A stretch of DNA of 50,488 nt from Bacteroidia bacterium (GCA_025455485.1 JALOMJ010000007.1:1-50488); one strand, 5' to 3'; counted from the first letter of the stretch, positions 1-9,202 are shown. Translations and numbers: made by a program. Notes: generated by a model not told the origin, from the sequence alone.

Positions 1-933
1 GGAAGTACAACGTCCGCACTCGGTGCAGGTATAAGCATCAAGCAGGTTTTTCCAGTTCAGGTCCAGCACATCTTTTACACCAAAACGTTGAGGGTTGTTT
101 GGGTCTGTTTTGGCTTGATAAGCGGGATCAAAATTCGGAGCCACCACATCGGTTACCGAATCCAGGGTATTGATCTCTCCTTTAGCTTTGAGGTTGGAAT
201 AATAGGTGTTAGGAAAAGCCAGTAAAATGTGCAGGTGTTTAGAATAGGGCAGGTAATTTAGAAAGGCAAAGATGCCTACAATGTGCAACCACCAGCAAAA
301 CCGTTCAATAAAAATCAAGGTGCCATCGCTCAAACCGCTCATCATGGGTGCAAAAAAAGAACTCACCGGAAAGGATCCTGCGTGCACATAATGTTCGTTG
401 CCGCGGGCCTGTAAATTCTGGTCGGCCCCGTTCATCAACATCAGGGCGCTCATCAATACCATCTCTGTGATCAAGATGGCATTCGCATCGAATCGCGGCC
501 AACCGTTCAGTTCAGCATTTAAAAAACGTTTCACTTTCACCACGTTTCTTCTTAACCAAAACACCACAACGCCAATAAACACGCCTAAAGCAAGAATTTC
601 GAAAAAGCCAATCAGAAAATTGTAAAATCCGCCCAAAACTGAAAATGCCCTGTGGGTATTAAAGGCCCCATCCACCAGCATTTCGAGGACTTCAATATTG
701 ATGAGCACAAAACCCACGTACACCAAAATGTGCATAGCAGCACTCAGGGGACGCGTAAACATTTTACCCTGACCAATAGCCACCAACAACATGGTTTTCC
801 AGCGCAGAGCCGGGTTATCGCTACGGTCAAGCGCTTTGCCAAGCAAAATGTTGCGGCGGATTTTAAGTGCGTTTTTGCTGAACAGCCAAACCGAAACGGC
901 AAGCAGAAGTAAAAAAACAATGGCGCTGATCAT
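1..933 (-). CDS. Membrane-anchored (Fe-S) oxidoreductase, HdrD/GlpC-like (C-terminal part cut by window edge)
   Basis: I translated the reverse strand from the ATG at 933; the frame is open to base 1, giving 311 codons of a longer protein. Hydrophobic segments lie at about residues 2-19, 67-85, 101-125, 150-168 and 210-230, with histidines inside several of them, as in NarI-like heme-b membrane domains. The last visible residues are CTECGRC, the first half of a ferredoxin-type 4Fe-4S cluster motif, so the cluster domain and probably CCG domains lie outside the window. This organisation matches the Bacteroidota family of Fe-S oxidoreductases that often follows mlaD. It lies 6 bases downstream of the mlaD-like gene on the same strand, so the two are probably co-transcribed. 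The electron donor and acceptor cannot be read from the sequence. Confidence 0.8.
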   Translation of the reverse strand, partial: MISAIVFLLLLAVSVWLFSKNALKIRRNILLGKALDRSDNPALRWKTMLLVAIGQGKMFTRPLSAAMHILVYVGFVLINIEVLEMLVDGAFNTHRAFSVLGGFYNFLIGFFEILALGVFIGVVVFWLRRNVVKVKRFLNAELNGWPRFDANAILITEMVLMSALMLMNGADQNLQARGNEHYVHAGSFPVSSFFAPMMSGLSDGTLIFIERFCWWLHIVGIFAFLNYLPYSKHLHILLAFPNTYYSNLKAKGEINTLDSVTDVVAPNFDPAYQAKTDPNNPQRFGVKDVLDLNWKNLLDAYTCTECGRCTS

Positions 934-939
934 GCGAAA

Positions 940-1923
940 TTAGTTTTGGGTTTTCTTTTTGTCCTTTTTTCCGAAGATGGAGAAATGCACGTAACGTTTG
1001 GGATTGCTCTCCAAATCCTTGAGCAATCGGTCTAAACTCGCTGCTGAACTGTTCAGGTTGTTGTAAAGCGAATCATTTTTGGCCAGTTTACCAAGAGTAC
1101 CTTCCCCGCGGTTAATGCGTGTCATGAGTTCGTTCAATTCCTTCATGGTAGCACTGGCGTTGGCTACCGCTGAACGCAATTGCGATTTGGCCAGGGTATC
1201 GGAAAGGTTGCTGAAATTGGTGATGATGTTGTTGAGTTTTTGTTCGTTGTTATTCAAATTGGTGCTAATATTATTCAGATTGGTCATCACATTCGATACT
1301 TTGCCCTTTTCACTGGCCACCAAATCATCCAGTTTATAGGCGGTTTGTTCCAAACTTAAAATGGCTTTTCTCACACTTTCAAACGAGCGGTCGATGTTGT
1401 CACGCGTTTTTGGGTTCAGCAGCATGGTCACCACGGTCATGGCGCTGTCAATGCTTCCAATCAAGCTCAAGGCTTTGGCTTGCAAAGGCGCAATTTGTTT
1501 GTTTACGGCTTCTCTCAGGTTTTCTTCTGAGCCTGAAAGCAGGGTGTCGCCATTTTTTACAAATTCTTTTTCCTTACTAAACTCCACCTCAACCGCTTTG
1601 GTACCCAAAAGGTCGGAGCTAACGGCTTTGGCTATCGATTTTACTGGAATGTTCACCTCTTCGGTGAGCACAAATTTTACGATCACCTGGTTTTTGTAAG
1701 GCCCCTCTTCCACCAGAGAAATGGAATTTACCTGGCCCACTTTAAAGCCGTTGATGAGCATGGGGTTGGCCGGAATAAGGTTGTCAATACGGGGGTAAAT
1801 GGCGTAGAGGTAATATTTACGCGAAAGGATGTCGGAGCCTTTGAGGAAAGAAACCCCCCAAACCAGAGCGGCCACACCAAGCACCACAATCACGCCAATT
1901 TTGAATTCTTTAGAAATCTTCAC
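940..1923 (-). CDS. MlaD/MCE-family lipid transport protein
   Basis: 327 residues. An N-terminal signal anchor (about residues 9-27) is followed by an MCE domain (about 37-115, including the segment IDNLIPANPMLINGFKVGQV) and a long helical, Asn/Leu-rich C-terminal region (about 140-310) that is probably coiled. MCE proteins of this type sit in the inner membrane facing the periplasm and shuttle phospholipids with an MlaE/MlaF ABC transporter, which is not seen here. The chosen start is GTG at 1921-1923, which gives the expected MKISKEFKIG N-terminus. The gene is divergent from the RNA methyltransferase at 1983 and runs into the Fe-S protein gene after 6 bases. The family assignment is firm; the lipid cargo is inferred from the family. 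Confidence 0.88.
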   Translation of the reverse strand: MKISKEFKIGVIVVLGVAALVWGVSFLKGSDILSRKYYLYAIYPRIDNLIPANPMLINGFKVGQVNSISLVEEGPYKNQVIVKFVLTEEVNIPVKSIAKAVSSDLLGTKAVEVEFSKEKEFVKNGDTLLSGSEENLREAVNKQIAPLQAKALSLIGSIDSAMTVVTMLLNPKTRDNIDRSFESVRKAILSLEQTAYKLDDLVASEKGKVSNVMTNLNNISTNLNNNEQKLNNIITNFSNLSDTLAKSQLRSAVANASATMKELNELMTRINRGEGTLGKLAKNDSLYNNLNSSAASLDRLLKDLESNPKRYVHFSIFGKKDKKKTQN

Positions 1924-1982
1924 AAAAGCAAGTACTTTTAAACCTTAAATATAGGTATTTTTCAGTATTCCGATTTTCGATT

Positions 1983-2513
1983 ATGGCCCTTAAACTTCAA
2001 AACCAAAGCCTCAAGCGCAAAAGCCTTGAAGAATTTAAGCAGGCCCCAAAGCGCCCCCTGGTGCTGGTACTCGATAATGTGCGCAGCCTCAACAACGTGG
2101 GCTCGGCGTTCCGCACCGGCGATGCGTTTTTAATTGAAAGCATCCATTTGTGCGGCAGTACCGGCACCCCACCCAATAAAGAAATTGAAAAAACCGCCTT
2201 GGGGGCCACCGAAAGTGTGAGCTGGCAGTATTTTAAAAGCACCGAAGAGGCCATTCACGAACTAAAAGCCAAAGGCTATACAATTTACGCGGTAGAACAG
2301 GCCAGCGACAGTATTGCCTTGAACAAATTTGTTTACACCGGTGAAAAAACCGCTTTGGTTTTCGGCAATGAGGTGTACGGGGTCGAACAAAACGTAATAA
2401 ATGTTTGTGATGGGGTGATTGAAATTCCCCAGGAGGGCACCAAACATTCCCTGAATATTTCAGTTACGGTGGGCATTGTGTTGTGGGAGATGCTGAGGGC
2501 TAAATTAATTTAA
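1983..2513 (+). CDS. TrmH/SpoU-family RNA 2'-O-methyltransferase
   Basis: 176 residues, the size of a minimal SPOUT methyltransferase. The three SpoU motifs are visible: NVRSLNNVGSAFRTGD (about 33-48, with the catalytic Asn/Arg region), ALVFGNEVYGV (about 124-134) and a third motif starting IPQEGTKHSLNISVTVGI (about 148-165), which form the trefoil-knot SAM site. There is no extra N-terminal RNA-binding domain, unlike RlmB at 24.2 kb. The target is probably a tRNA or rRNA ribose; which nucleotide cannot be decided from sequence. It is transcribed alone, divergently from the mlaD-like gene. Confidence 0.9.
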   Translation: MALKLQNQSLKRKSLEEFKQAPKRPLVLVLDNVRSLNNVGSAFRTGDAFLIESIHLCGSTGTPPNKEIEKTALGATESVSWQYFKSTEEAIHELKAKGYTIYAVEQASDSIALNKFVYTGEKTALVFGNEVYGVEQNVINVCDGVIEIPQEGTKHSLNISVTVGIVLWEMLRAKLI

Positions 2514-2706
2514 AGTAACAAAGTACAGGATATTACGTTTTATGTTTTGGGCGCATCCCTTGCGCAAAACTTGACACCCTTCTCATCAGGAAAATTTCAA
2601 AGATTCCAATCTTTCAATCCTTAACCCAGCATATTAGTTCGTGAAAGCAATAGGCCAATGAGTGAATAGCTTCTGTTTTGCCTATGTAAGGCTTACTTTT
2701 ATAGTG

Positions 2707-5700
2707 ATGAAGCCTACTCGGAAATACTTGCTCCCAATTTCTATATTTCTGAGTTGTATTTCGCCCAAATTATTTTCCCAAGCCCCGGCCAATTTTAATT
2801 TTGAACTTTCAAGCCCGGGGCAATACACTACGGCAAATGCAGTGCCGGGGTGGACGGTGGAAAGTGCGGTGAATTCTATGTCGTTTGGTGGAATAGGCTG
2901 TGTGCCGAATCCAAGTATAATTTGGACGCAAGGAAGTCCAGAATTTTCCATACTTGCCACACCAATAATCAATGTGCCTTTTCTTGGAGTGCTACCGAAC
3001 TCACCATTTGGTGGCAACAATGTTGCTAGATTAAATAACACCAGCTCTCCAACCGCTCAAATTACCAGAATCAGCAGCCAGTTTCAAGTCACTTCGATTT
3101 TAAATCTACTTCAATTTGCGTTTGCGGGTTCCTGGGATGGATCACATTTGTGTTGTGAGTCTGCCTCATTTCGAATTGAGTTTTATAATTGCACGAACAG
3201 CTTAACTCCTATTCCTGCGCTTACTCTTTCCCTCACGCCAGGTAGTGGACAATGTATAGGTGTTGCGGGTTATTCATTAACAGGGCAAATTTCATGGACA
3301 AACTGGCAACAAATAAACATTAATCTGTCGTCTTATATGGGTCAGTGCATCAAAATGGTAGTAACAGTTTCTGATTGTGCTTATGCTGGGCATCATGGTT
3401 CAGCGTTTTTTGATGTCAACTTAACCAGTCAATTAGCAGGTTGGTACTCAGGAAGTATAGTACCCATTGCCGCGGGCACACCTGTAAACTTTTGTTCTGG
3501 AAGTAACCAAGCGATTTTAACAGCTCCATTAGGTTATCAAACATATCAATGGGTGGCCCCAGGAGGATTTTATATACCTCCGCCATTAGGTACCTCACCC
3601 ACCTTCTCGTTCACCAATCCAATTCCTGGAATCACATACACCTGCATTGTCACAAATAATGGAATTACAACAGTCTTTCCCTTCACCATCAATCCGTCCC
3701 AAGTAAGCATTGTAGGCTTAGGCACAAGTAATACCTGTTTAGGTGGCAGCAGTGGTTCCGCAAGCGTGGTGGCCAATGGCAGCGGTTCAGGCTACACCTA
3801 CACTTGGTTAAACTCTAACAGCGTTACAGTAAGCACCTCGTCGGTTGCTTCCGGACTTTCACCCGGGGTGTACTCAGTGATTGTTTCGAGCAACACCGGT
3901 TCAGCTTGCGGTATAGCGAGTTCTACCATAGCAATAGGTTCTCAGTCTAACAATGTACTTCAAACTTTTATCAAGCCTTATTGTGGCCCCGAGGCTTATT
4001 TCTGCGCTGGAGCTGGCAGTAATTTTCAATGGTACAATGGCACAGTGGCCATAGCGGCGCCACTCGGAACGGCTCAATGTTTTACCCTCAGCAATCCTAC
4101 TAATGGGGGTTTTGTACATCTAAAATACGCTTCGGCACAGGGTTGCCAGGACAGTGTAAAATTTATATTAGGAAGCTCCGCTCCAGGCAATATCAGCATC
4201 CTCTCTTCAACATACGCTTGCCAGGGTACTGCCAATGGCAGCGTTGTAGTTAATTTAAACCCGGCGCCAGGAGCACAAATCGGTCAAAACACCTTTTCGG
4301 TTTTCTCGACAGGAACACTAAATCCGGTTTATTCAGCCTCATTGGCAGCCGGATTTCAAACTAGTTTTGGATTGGTTAATCTGCATGCGTCAACTTACAG
4401 CATTATTGCATTTGACGGCAGTTGCAAAAACACAAACACTTTTGTGATTGTCAATTTTCCGAACAACTATACTTTGTCAGCAAACAACACTACTTTATGC
4501 TCAGGGCATATGACAGCCGCCGGAGTCACATTTACTTCTCCCCCAAGCCCGGGGCAATACACTTACTCTTGGAGCCCTTCTAATCTCCTTGCTGGTAGCA
4601 ATCAACAGTCTACCATCATTCTACAAAATACGCCTTCACCGGGTTTATTAAATACAGTGGTGTTTACTGTTGTAGTTACACCCAGCCTAATCAATTGTCC
4701 ATTAAGTAAAACCATGGCCATCACCTGGGCCAATCCAATCACACCAAGCATAAGTCCTATTCCTACGCTCTGCTCTAATTCTCTAACATTTGCCATAAAT
4801 GCAATTCCAATGGGTGGTGTATTTGGCAACATCAGTAATCAAGTCATAAATTCCTCAAGTGGCATCCTCACGCCATCACTTGCCAGCATTGGGTTAAATT
4901 CTTTTAGTTATAACAATTCCGTTGGGCCATGCCAGGCAGTTACTAACGCCTCTTTTTTTATCGGCGGTCCTAATGTTAGTTTGTTCGGGAGCACACAAAT
5001 TTGCTCCGGGCAAAGCGGAACACTGTTTGCAACAGGCGCAAACACATACACCTGGAGCAACGGTTCTAATTCTAATTCCATCAGCGTCAGTCCTACAATA
5101 AATACTGTTTATTCTGTTACAGGCTCGCACTCTTTAGATGTGTGTACAAGCACAAAAACCATATTGGTGCAGAGTATAAATCCGCCCAACATTCAAATCA
5201 GCGGAAACAGCAGTGTTTGTGCACTTCAATCGACTACCCTGACGGCCAGCGGCGCCAACTCTTACACCTGGAGTACAGGTTCCACAAGCCCATCCATTCT
5301 TATTACTCCTGTTTTGAGCAGCATAATTACTGTAACCGGAAGCTCCACACCCACTAACTGTATAAATCAACAAACTGTTCTTTTACAAGTAATCCCCGGT
5401 CCACCCCTTCAAATCAGCGGACCAACCTTGGTTTGCGAAGGGCAAGCTTTTTCCTTAATGGCCAGTGGAGCCAATTCCTATACTTGGTTTGCCAGCACCA
5501 GCACTTGGACCAATACCAACAACGGCTCTACCCTCACTCTAGCTCAGGCAGGAACCAACACCTATAGCTTAAATGCAATTTCCAGTATGAGTTTGTGTAA
5601 TAGCTATACCACCATTACGGTGTATACAATGCCGTGTTTGGGATTAGATGACAATCCAGAGTTTTCAAGCTTGTTTAAAATCTACCCCAACCCCGGCAGC

Positions 5701-5895
5701 GGGCTATTTTTAATTGAAAGTGCTGAAGAAACCGAAATTGAAGTGTTTAATGCTTTAGGGCAGTTGGTATTACAAAAAACCATTTTAGCAGGAAAACAAA
5801 GTATTGATTTAAGTGAACAGGCGGCTGGCTTGTATTTCATGAATTGCAAAACAAATGGCATTTCCCGGGTAGTTCGATTGGTAAAACAAGATTGA
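2707..5895 (+). CDS. Large T9SS-secreted protein with Ig/PKD-like repeats
   Basis: 1062 residues from the ATG at 2707, chosen because it places a clean signal peptide (MKPTRKYLLPISIFLS) at the N-terminus; an in-frame ATG at 2662 would put 15 extra residues in front. The C-terminus (about 990-1062) is a type A T9SS sorting domain, with FKIYPNPGSG, a VFNALGQLV segment and final AAGLYFMNC...VVRLVKQD. At least three copies of an Ig/PKD-like unit lie at about residues 758-985; each has a Cys near the start, a central SGANSYTW or close variant, and YTW/S-rich strands. The protein is rich in Ser, Thr, Asn and Gly, as is usual for cell-surface Bacteroidota proteins. It has no recognisable catalytic motif; adhesion or surface structure is a guess. 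It is transcribed alone. Confidence 0.85.
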   Translation: MKPTRKYLLPISIFLSCISPKLFSQAPANFNFELSSPGQYTTANAVPGWTVESAVNSMSFGGIGCVPNPSIIWTQGSPEFSILATPIINVPFLGVLPNSPFGGNNVARLNNTSSPTAQITRISSQFQVTSILNLLQFAFAGSWDGSHLCCESASFRIEFYNCTNSLTPIPALTLSLTPGSGQCIGVAGYSLTGQISWTNWQQININLSSYMGQCIKMVVTVSDCAYAGHHGSAFFDVNLTSQLAGWYSGSIVPIAAGTPVNFCSGSNQAILTAPLGYQTYQWVAPGGFYIPPPLGTSPTFSFTNPIPGITYTCIVTNNGITTVFPFTINPSQVSIVGLGTSNTCLGGSSGSASVVANGSGSGYTYTWLNSNSVTVSTSSVASGLSPGVYSVIVSSNTGSACGIASSTIAIGSQSNNVLQTFIKPYCGPEAYFCAGAGSNFQWYNGTVAIAAPLGTAQCFTLSNPTNGGFVHLKYASAQGCQDSVKFILGSSAPGNISILSSTYACQGTANGSVVVNLNPAPGAQIGQNTFSVFSTGTLNPVYSASLAAGFQTSFGLVNLHASTYSIIAFDGSCKNTNTFVIVNFPNNYTLSANNTTLCSGHMTAAGVTFTSPPSPGQYTYSWSPSNLLAGSNQQSTIILQNTPSPGLLNTVVFTVVVTPSLINCPLSKTMAITWANPITPSISPIPTLCSNSLTFAINAIPMGGVFGNISNQVINSSSGILTPSLASIGLNSFSYNNSVGPCQAVTNASFFIGGPNVSLFGSTQICSGQSGTLFATGANTYTWSNGSNSNSISVSPTINTVYSVTGSHSLDVCTSTKTILVQSINPPNIQISGNSSVCALQSTTLTASGANSYTWSTGSTSPSILITPVLSSIITVTGSSTPTNCINQQTVLLQVIPGPPLQISGPTLVCEGQAFSLMASGANSYTWFASTSTWTNTNNGSTLTLAQAGTNTYSLNAISSMSLCNSYTTITVYTMPCLGLDDNPEFSSLFKIYPNPGSGLFLIESAEETEIEVFNALGQLVLQKTILAGKQSIDLSEQAAGLYFMNCKTNGISRVVRLVKQD

Positions 5896-6207
5896 TTTAG
5901 TTTGCACCGCCTTCGACTACGCTCAGACTGACACTCGACTCCTTGTCCGACAGGCGGACCCTCAAACTGAGACACAAAAAATCTCTTTTCCACTTTTTCT
6001 TGATAAAAAGTGAAGCAAAAATCAAGGCTACATGTCATTTTTCTAAAATCTAATTTGCTTTTAAGCCAGCTGATTTAAGCGCTTCGCGAGAGGCAAAAAT
6101 CAGCTGTCACACACGCCCACGCTTTAAAAGCAAAAGATTTTAACGAAAAATTACATAAGGCCGGACCGCCAATACTAACAAATACGGCTTGCTGAGTTTG
6201 TTAATTT
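5896..6207. repeat. Intergenic segment rich in inverted repeats (REP-like)
   Basis: This gap between two convergent genes holds no ORF that I trust. It contains nested inverted repeats: an inner perfect 10-base pair CAGCTGATTT (6067-6076) with AAATCAGCTG (6097-6106), framed by AAAATCTAATTTGCTTTTAA (6045-6064) and its near complement at 6123-6142. A further segment at 5908-5933 (CCGCCTTCGACTACGCTCAG onward) resembles short dispersed repeats that I recall from many Bacteroidota genomes, and a GTCCG...CGGAC mini-hairpin follows at 5945-5959. It may act as a bidirectional transcript end and may be present in many copies in the genome; the copy number cannot be seen in this window. Confidence 0.55.
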
Positions 6208-7470
6208 TTAAAACATCCTCCCCGGATAAACCACCAACTGTATAAAGTTGAATTCCAAATTTGCAAAAGAAATGGAATGCCCCCCTTCTACATTCAAATT
6301 AATTTTTGGAAACCAGCGCAAATTGGTTCTGAGCAAAATACTCTGTAAACGATTCGGACGAATGTCCCAACCAAAAAGAATACCATAAGCCATTTGATTT
6401 TTGGAAACCTGTTGTGTTGGAACCTGCTCAAACTCTTCCTCAAAACTGAGTTGCTCGTAAGAAATGCTGGGTCCTACAAAAGGCACAAAACCATGGTAAT
6501 CAAATAAAATTTTAGCACTTTCAAGCGCAAGAGATTTTCGTTTTACTTTTTGAAGAGCTCCATATGAATCTGTACCATCAGAATACGCCCTGTAACTTGC
6601 ACCGATGTTCAAATCGGGTTTGTGAAAATAATAACCCAATGACAAATCTGCCAACAAAGCGCCGGGATATTTATTGATATAGGGTCTTAGGTTTTGGTTG
6701 TATGAACTTTCCTGTAAACAAAACACGGCTGAAATTCCGGCAGCGAAATATAAATTGTTTAATTCCTTTTTGTTTGCTTTCTCAATGGTGATTTTTTCTG
6801 TTGTGCCCGATTCCCAGTCTTTCTCAGCACTGAGTGTTGTTTCAAGCATATGCTTATACCCCAATTGAAAATAAAGAGCAGGCGTTGAAATGCCGGTTTT
6901 GATTTCTCTTGAAATAAAATACACTTGTTTGTTTTTGTAATTCCAAACCATTCCTGCCTCAAACAAATGGCTTTTGTGATTGAACGTGAAACCTGCCAGC
7001 AAAGGCCAGGCAGAGTAAGTGAGCTCAGGTCCATTGCCGTACTGAAAATTTTTATTGTGTTGTTCAAGGTAATAGCCTGAAAGCGCTAAGCCGAGGTAAG
7101 GCCGCAATTTTTGGTTTTCAATTCTGAACGGATAGAATTTAAATCCGGTTTCAACCCCGTTGTAACATTTTACGATTTGCTTGTTTTTTTCTGTTTGAGA
7201 ATTTGTAAGAGGGATGGCAATGTAAAAATCGGCATGTCCCCAAAAGTGAGTGCCACCAATGATGAAACGTGGACGGTAGTGCGGATTTAGAATCAGAGAC
7301 TGTATATTGCCTTCAGTATCTATGTACTTTGTGTTGCCTGATGTGGAACTTTGAACATCCCATCCAAGATTCAATTGGGCAAAGCGGTGGCGACTCTGCT
7401 TTTCAACATACACCTGAGCCTGAAGCAATAGCCCGCTTAAAACAATCACACAAATCAAAACTATTTTCAT
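6208..7470 (-). CDS. Predicted outer-membrane beta-barrel protein
   Basis: 420 residues. An N-terminal signal peptide (MKIVLICVIVLSGLLLQAQ) is followed by alternating polar/hydrophobic strands rich in Tyr, Phe and Gly over the whole length, ending in ...LVVYPGRMF. The C-terminal phenylalanine and aromatic final strand are typical of Bacteroidota outer-membrane barrels. No specific family was recognised. The start codon overlaps the stop of the upstream membrane-protein gene (ATGA, 7467-7470), so translation is probably coupled and the two products are made together, under the repeat-containing promoter at 8166-8287. Confidence 0.75.
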   Translation of the reverse strand: MKIVLICVIVLSGLLLQAQVYVEKQSRHRFAQLNLGWDVQSSTSGNTKYIDTEGNIQSLILNPHYRPRFIIGGTHFWGHADFYIAIPLTNSQTEKNKQIVKCYNGVETGFKFYPFRIENQKLRPYLGLALSGYYLEQHNKNFQYGNGPELTYSAWPLLAGFTFNHKSHLFEAGMVWNYKNKQVYFISREIKTGISTPALYFQLGYKHMLETTLSAEKDWESGTTEKITIEKANKKELNNLYFAAGISAVFCLQESSYNQNLRPYINKYPGALLADLSLGYYFHKPDLNIGASYRAYSDGTDSYGALQKVKRKSLALESAKILFDYHGFVPFVGPSISYEQLSFEEEFEQVPTQQVSKNQMAYGILFGWDIRPNRLQSILLRTNLRWFPKINLNVEGGHSISFANLEFNFIQLVVYPGRMF

Positions 7471-8153
7471 GTCGAAACCTTTTGTGTGTGCACCAATTTT
7501 CCTGCTTTTTTTGCCTGCTGTTTCGTTTCATATACGATAAATGGCACAATCAATACTGTAGGGCCCAGCCAAAGGACAATCGGCGGCAGAGGAATACGTT
7601 CGTAATTGTTTACCGTAAAGGCCGTAATGGCCCCAATGTATGAGCCCAGCATGCCGCTGATGTGTGCCAACAACCAATAATTTTTAAAGGCCAAACGTTT
7701 TTTCAGGCGTTGAATGGTGCTGTAATTGCCTTGTAAACCCAGAAGTCCGAATACCAAACTCACTGTCCCCAGCGAAAGTTGTCCGTTATACAATTTCAAC
7801 ACTGCAAAACCCACAAAGGCCAGATGCATACTGCCAAAAAAGGCCTCAATGATCCAGTCTAATCTATCCGGTTCCTGATCCAGATGCAAACGTTTTAAAC
7901 GCAGTGCCCGGTAAGCGGTGAGGCAGGCGTAATACGTAAAAAACGCCACACAAAACAAAAACACGTTGAACTTCACAAAGGCCATGTAAACGGCTGAGGT
8001 GAAAATCACCGTCATGCTCCAAAAATAAATCCTTCCTATGGGCTTGTGAATCTTAACCTGTTTACGAAAAAGTATGGCCAACAAGCCACTGATAAGTGCT
8101 GTTGCACCGGCCGAAACGTGAATAATTTTGATAATGAGACTTAAGTTTTGCAT
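7467..8153 (-). CDS. Multi-pass membrane protein, DUF2306-like
   Basis: 228 residues from the ATG at 8153; an upstream start at 8192 is rejected because it would lie upstream of the -7 box. The protein starts MQNLSLIIKIIHVSAGATAL and has about six to seven hydrophobic segments, with histidines near the membrane (IIHVSAG, LLAHISGMLGSYIGA), as in DUF2306-type predicted membrane proteins. Its function is unknown. It is the first gene of a two-gene operon with the outer-membrane barrel gene (4-base overlap). Its promoter region carries four phased direct repeats and lies directly downstream of a LytTR regulator gene, so LytTR control is likely (see the array at 8204-8287). Confidence 0.7.
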   Translation of the reverse strand: MQNLSLIIKIIHVSAGATALISGLLAILFRKQVKIHKPIGRIYFWSMTVIFTSAVYMAFVKFNVFLFCVAFFTYYACLTAYRALRLKRLHLDQEPDRLDWIIEAFFGSMHLAFVGFAVLKLYNGQLSLGTVSLVFGLLGLQGNYSTIQRLKKRLAFKNYWLLAHISGMLGSYIGAITAFTVNNYERIPLPPIVLWLGPTVLIVPFIVYETKQQAKKAGKLVHTQKVST

Positions 8154-8165
8154 GGGTTTTATTTG

Positions 8166-8198
8166 CAAAACTAGGGCTGGGCCACCTCTCAAAACAAA
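8166..8198 (-). promoter_or_regulatory. Bacteroidota -33/-7 promoter of the membrane protein/barrel operon
   Basis: On the minus strand TTTG (8195-8198) is followed after 21 bases by TAGTTTTG (8166-8173), matching TTTG/TAnnTTTG. The predicted transcript start is only about 6-8 bases before the ATG at 8153, so the leader is very short. The nearest repeat of the 8204-8287 array begins 5 bases upstream of the -33 element, which suits an activator. Confidence 0.7.
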
Positions 8199-8203
8199 TT
8201 AAA

Positions 8204-8287
8204 GGGTTAAAACACAAGGCTTTGGGATAAAAGACAAGGTGTTGGGATGAATAACAAACAAGGAGCCTAATACGGGACAAATAACAA
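8204..8287 (-). promoter_or_regulatory. Array of four helically phased direct repeats, candidate LytTR operator
   Basis: Four copies of a 14-base element read on the plus strand are GGGTTAAAACACAA (8204), GGGATAAAAGACAA (8224), GGGATGAATAACAA (8244) and GGGACAAATAACAA (8274). Their starts are 20, 20 and 30 bases apart, that is 2, 2 and 3 helix turns, so all copies face the same side of the DNA. The array lies between the stop codon of the LytTR gene (8291) and the -33 box of the membrane-protein operon. LytTR proteins are known to bind direct repeats; that this protein binds here is inference from position and phasing. Confidence 0.65.
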
Positions 8288-8290
8288 ACC

Positions 8291-9202
8291 TCAAGCTCCG
8301 GTTTTAAAATACTGCATCACTGCCGGTGCGTAATTTCTCGATACCGGAATTTGCATGTTAGTTTCTGATAAACTCAAAGTATAACCTGCTGCATTGCCCT
8401 CAACTTTCATCACTTTGGAAAGATTCACCAGAAAAGTTCTATGGCAACGTTTGGTGGTATTAGATTGTATCTGGTTTTCCAAACGTTTCAGGCTGCTGCG
8501 AAGGAGTTGCTTTTTAAGTTGATTGCCTTCGCAATACACCACACTGGCGTAGTTGTCCTGTGATTCAATGTACAGCAAATCCTTTTCGGGAATTTGCAGT
8601 TGGTCTTTTTCATTTTCAGCAATTAAACGCAGCACCCTCTCTTCGCCTGGGTTCTTAATTTCACCGGCCTGTTCATTGTTTGCCTGAGGAACGGTTTCCA
8701 AATGCGGATGCGCAATCTGTTCATTCGCTTGTTTGGCTTCTTCAAGGTTCAGGCGCAGCAAACGGTGGTATTTATTGAGTATGGCCAGAGCAACAGGAAA
8801 AAGGCCAACCAAAACAGTCACCACAACCGAATTCAAAAATCCCCTTAAACTGAGATCGGTGATTCGAATCAGGTGAGCGTATACCAAATTTCCTAAGGCA
8901 ATACTGAGCAACACGCCCAACACAAGTAAAATTTCCTTCCATACTTTCCAATCGTCTTCGAGTTGATGTTTGGGCACCAACTTAAAAACCATCCAGCCAA
9001 AAAGCGTTGGCATTAAAAAAGATACCAGACCGAACCCGATTAACTTCAAGGTTTTGTTTGGTGTTTGCCATATACTCAAATCAAAAGGTTGGAAAATTAT
9101 CAGAAACAAAGCCACAAAAATGCCAATAAACAAATTATTCAGCCAGGCCGGGCGCTTGGAAGGAATATAGGGGTAAGCTTTATTTAAAAAACTCAGCAAC
9201 AC
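8291..9202 (-). CDS. Membrane-anchored LytTR-family transcriptional regulator
   Basis: 303 residues. The N-terminal third carries four hydrophobic segments (about residues 24-45, 54-75, 86-108, 120-142), then a linker. A LytTR DNA-binding domain follows at about 200-300, with LLYIESQDNYASVVY, KRCHRTFLVNLSKVMKVEG and a final IPVSRNYAPAVMQYF. There is no receiver domain and no histidine kinase gene nearby, so the membrane domain itself is probably the sensor. The start is GTG at 9200-9202, directly abutting the stop codon of the DAHP synthase gene, which suggests read-through from that gene. The likely target is the adjacent downstream operon at 8153, whose promoter has four phased repeats. Confidence 0.85.
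   Translation of the reverse strand: MLLSFLNKAYPYIPSKRPAWLNNLFIGIFVALFLIIFQPFDLSIWQTPNKTLKLIGFGLVSFLMPTLFGWMVFKLVPKHQLEDDWKVWKEILLVLGVLLSIALGNLVYAHLIRITDLSLRGFLNSVVVTVLVGLFPVALAILNKYHRLLRLNLEEAKQANEQIAHPHLETVPQANNEQAGEIKNPGEERVLRLIAENEKDQLQIPEKDLLYIESQDNYASVVYCEGNQLKKQLLRSSLKRLENQIQSNTTKRCHRTFLVNLSKVMKVEGNAAGYTLSLSETNMQIPVSRNYAPAVMQYFKTGA

Noticed and set aside
2544..2570. GTTTTG...CAAAAC hairpin after the SpoU methyltransferase gene
   Set aside because: Only a short imperfect stem (bulged) without T-run; not convincing as a terminator.
3200..5900. Long ORFs in other frames inside the T9SS protein gene
   Set aside because: They are shadows in a Ser/Thr/Asn-rich gene; codon use and lack of motifs do not support them.
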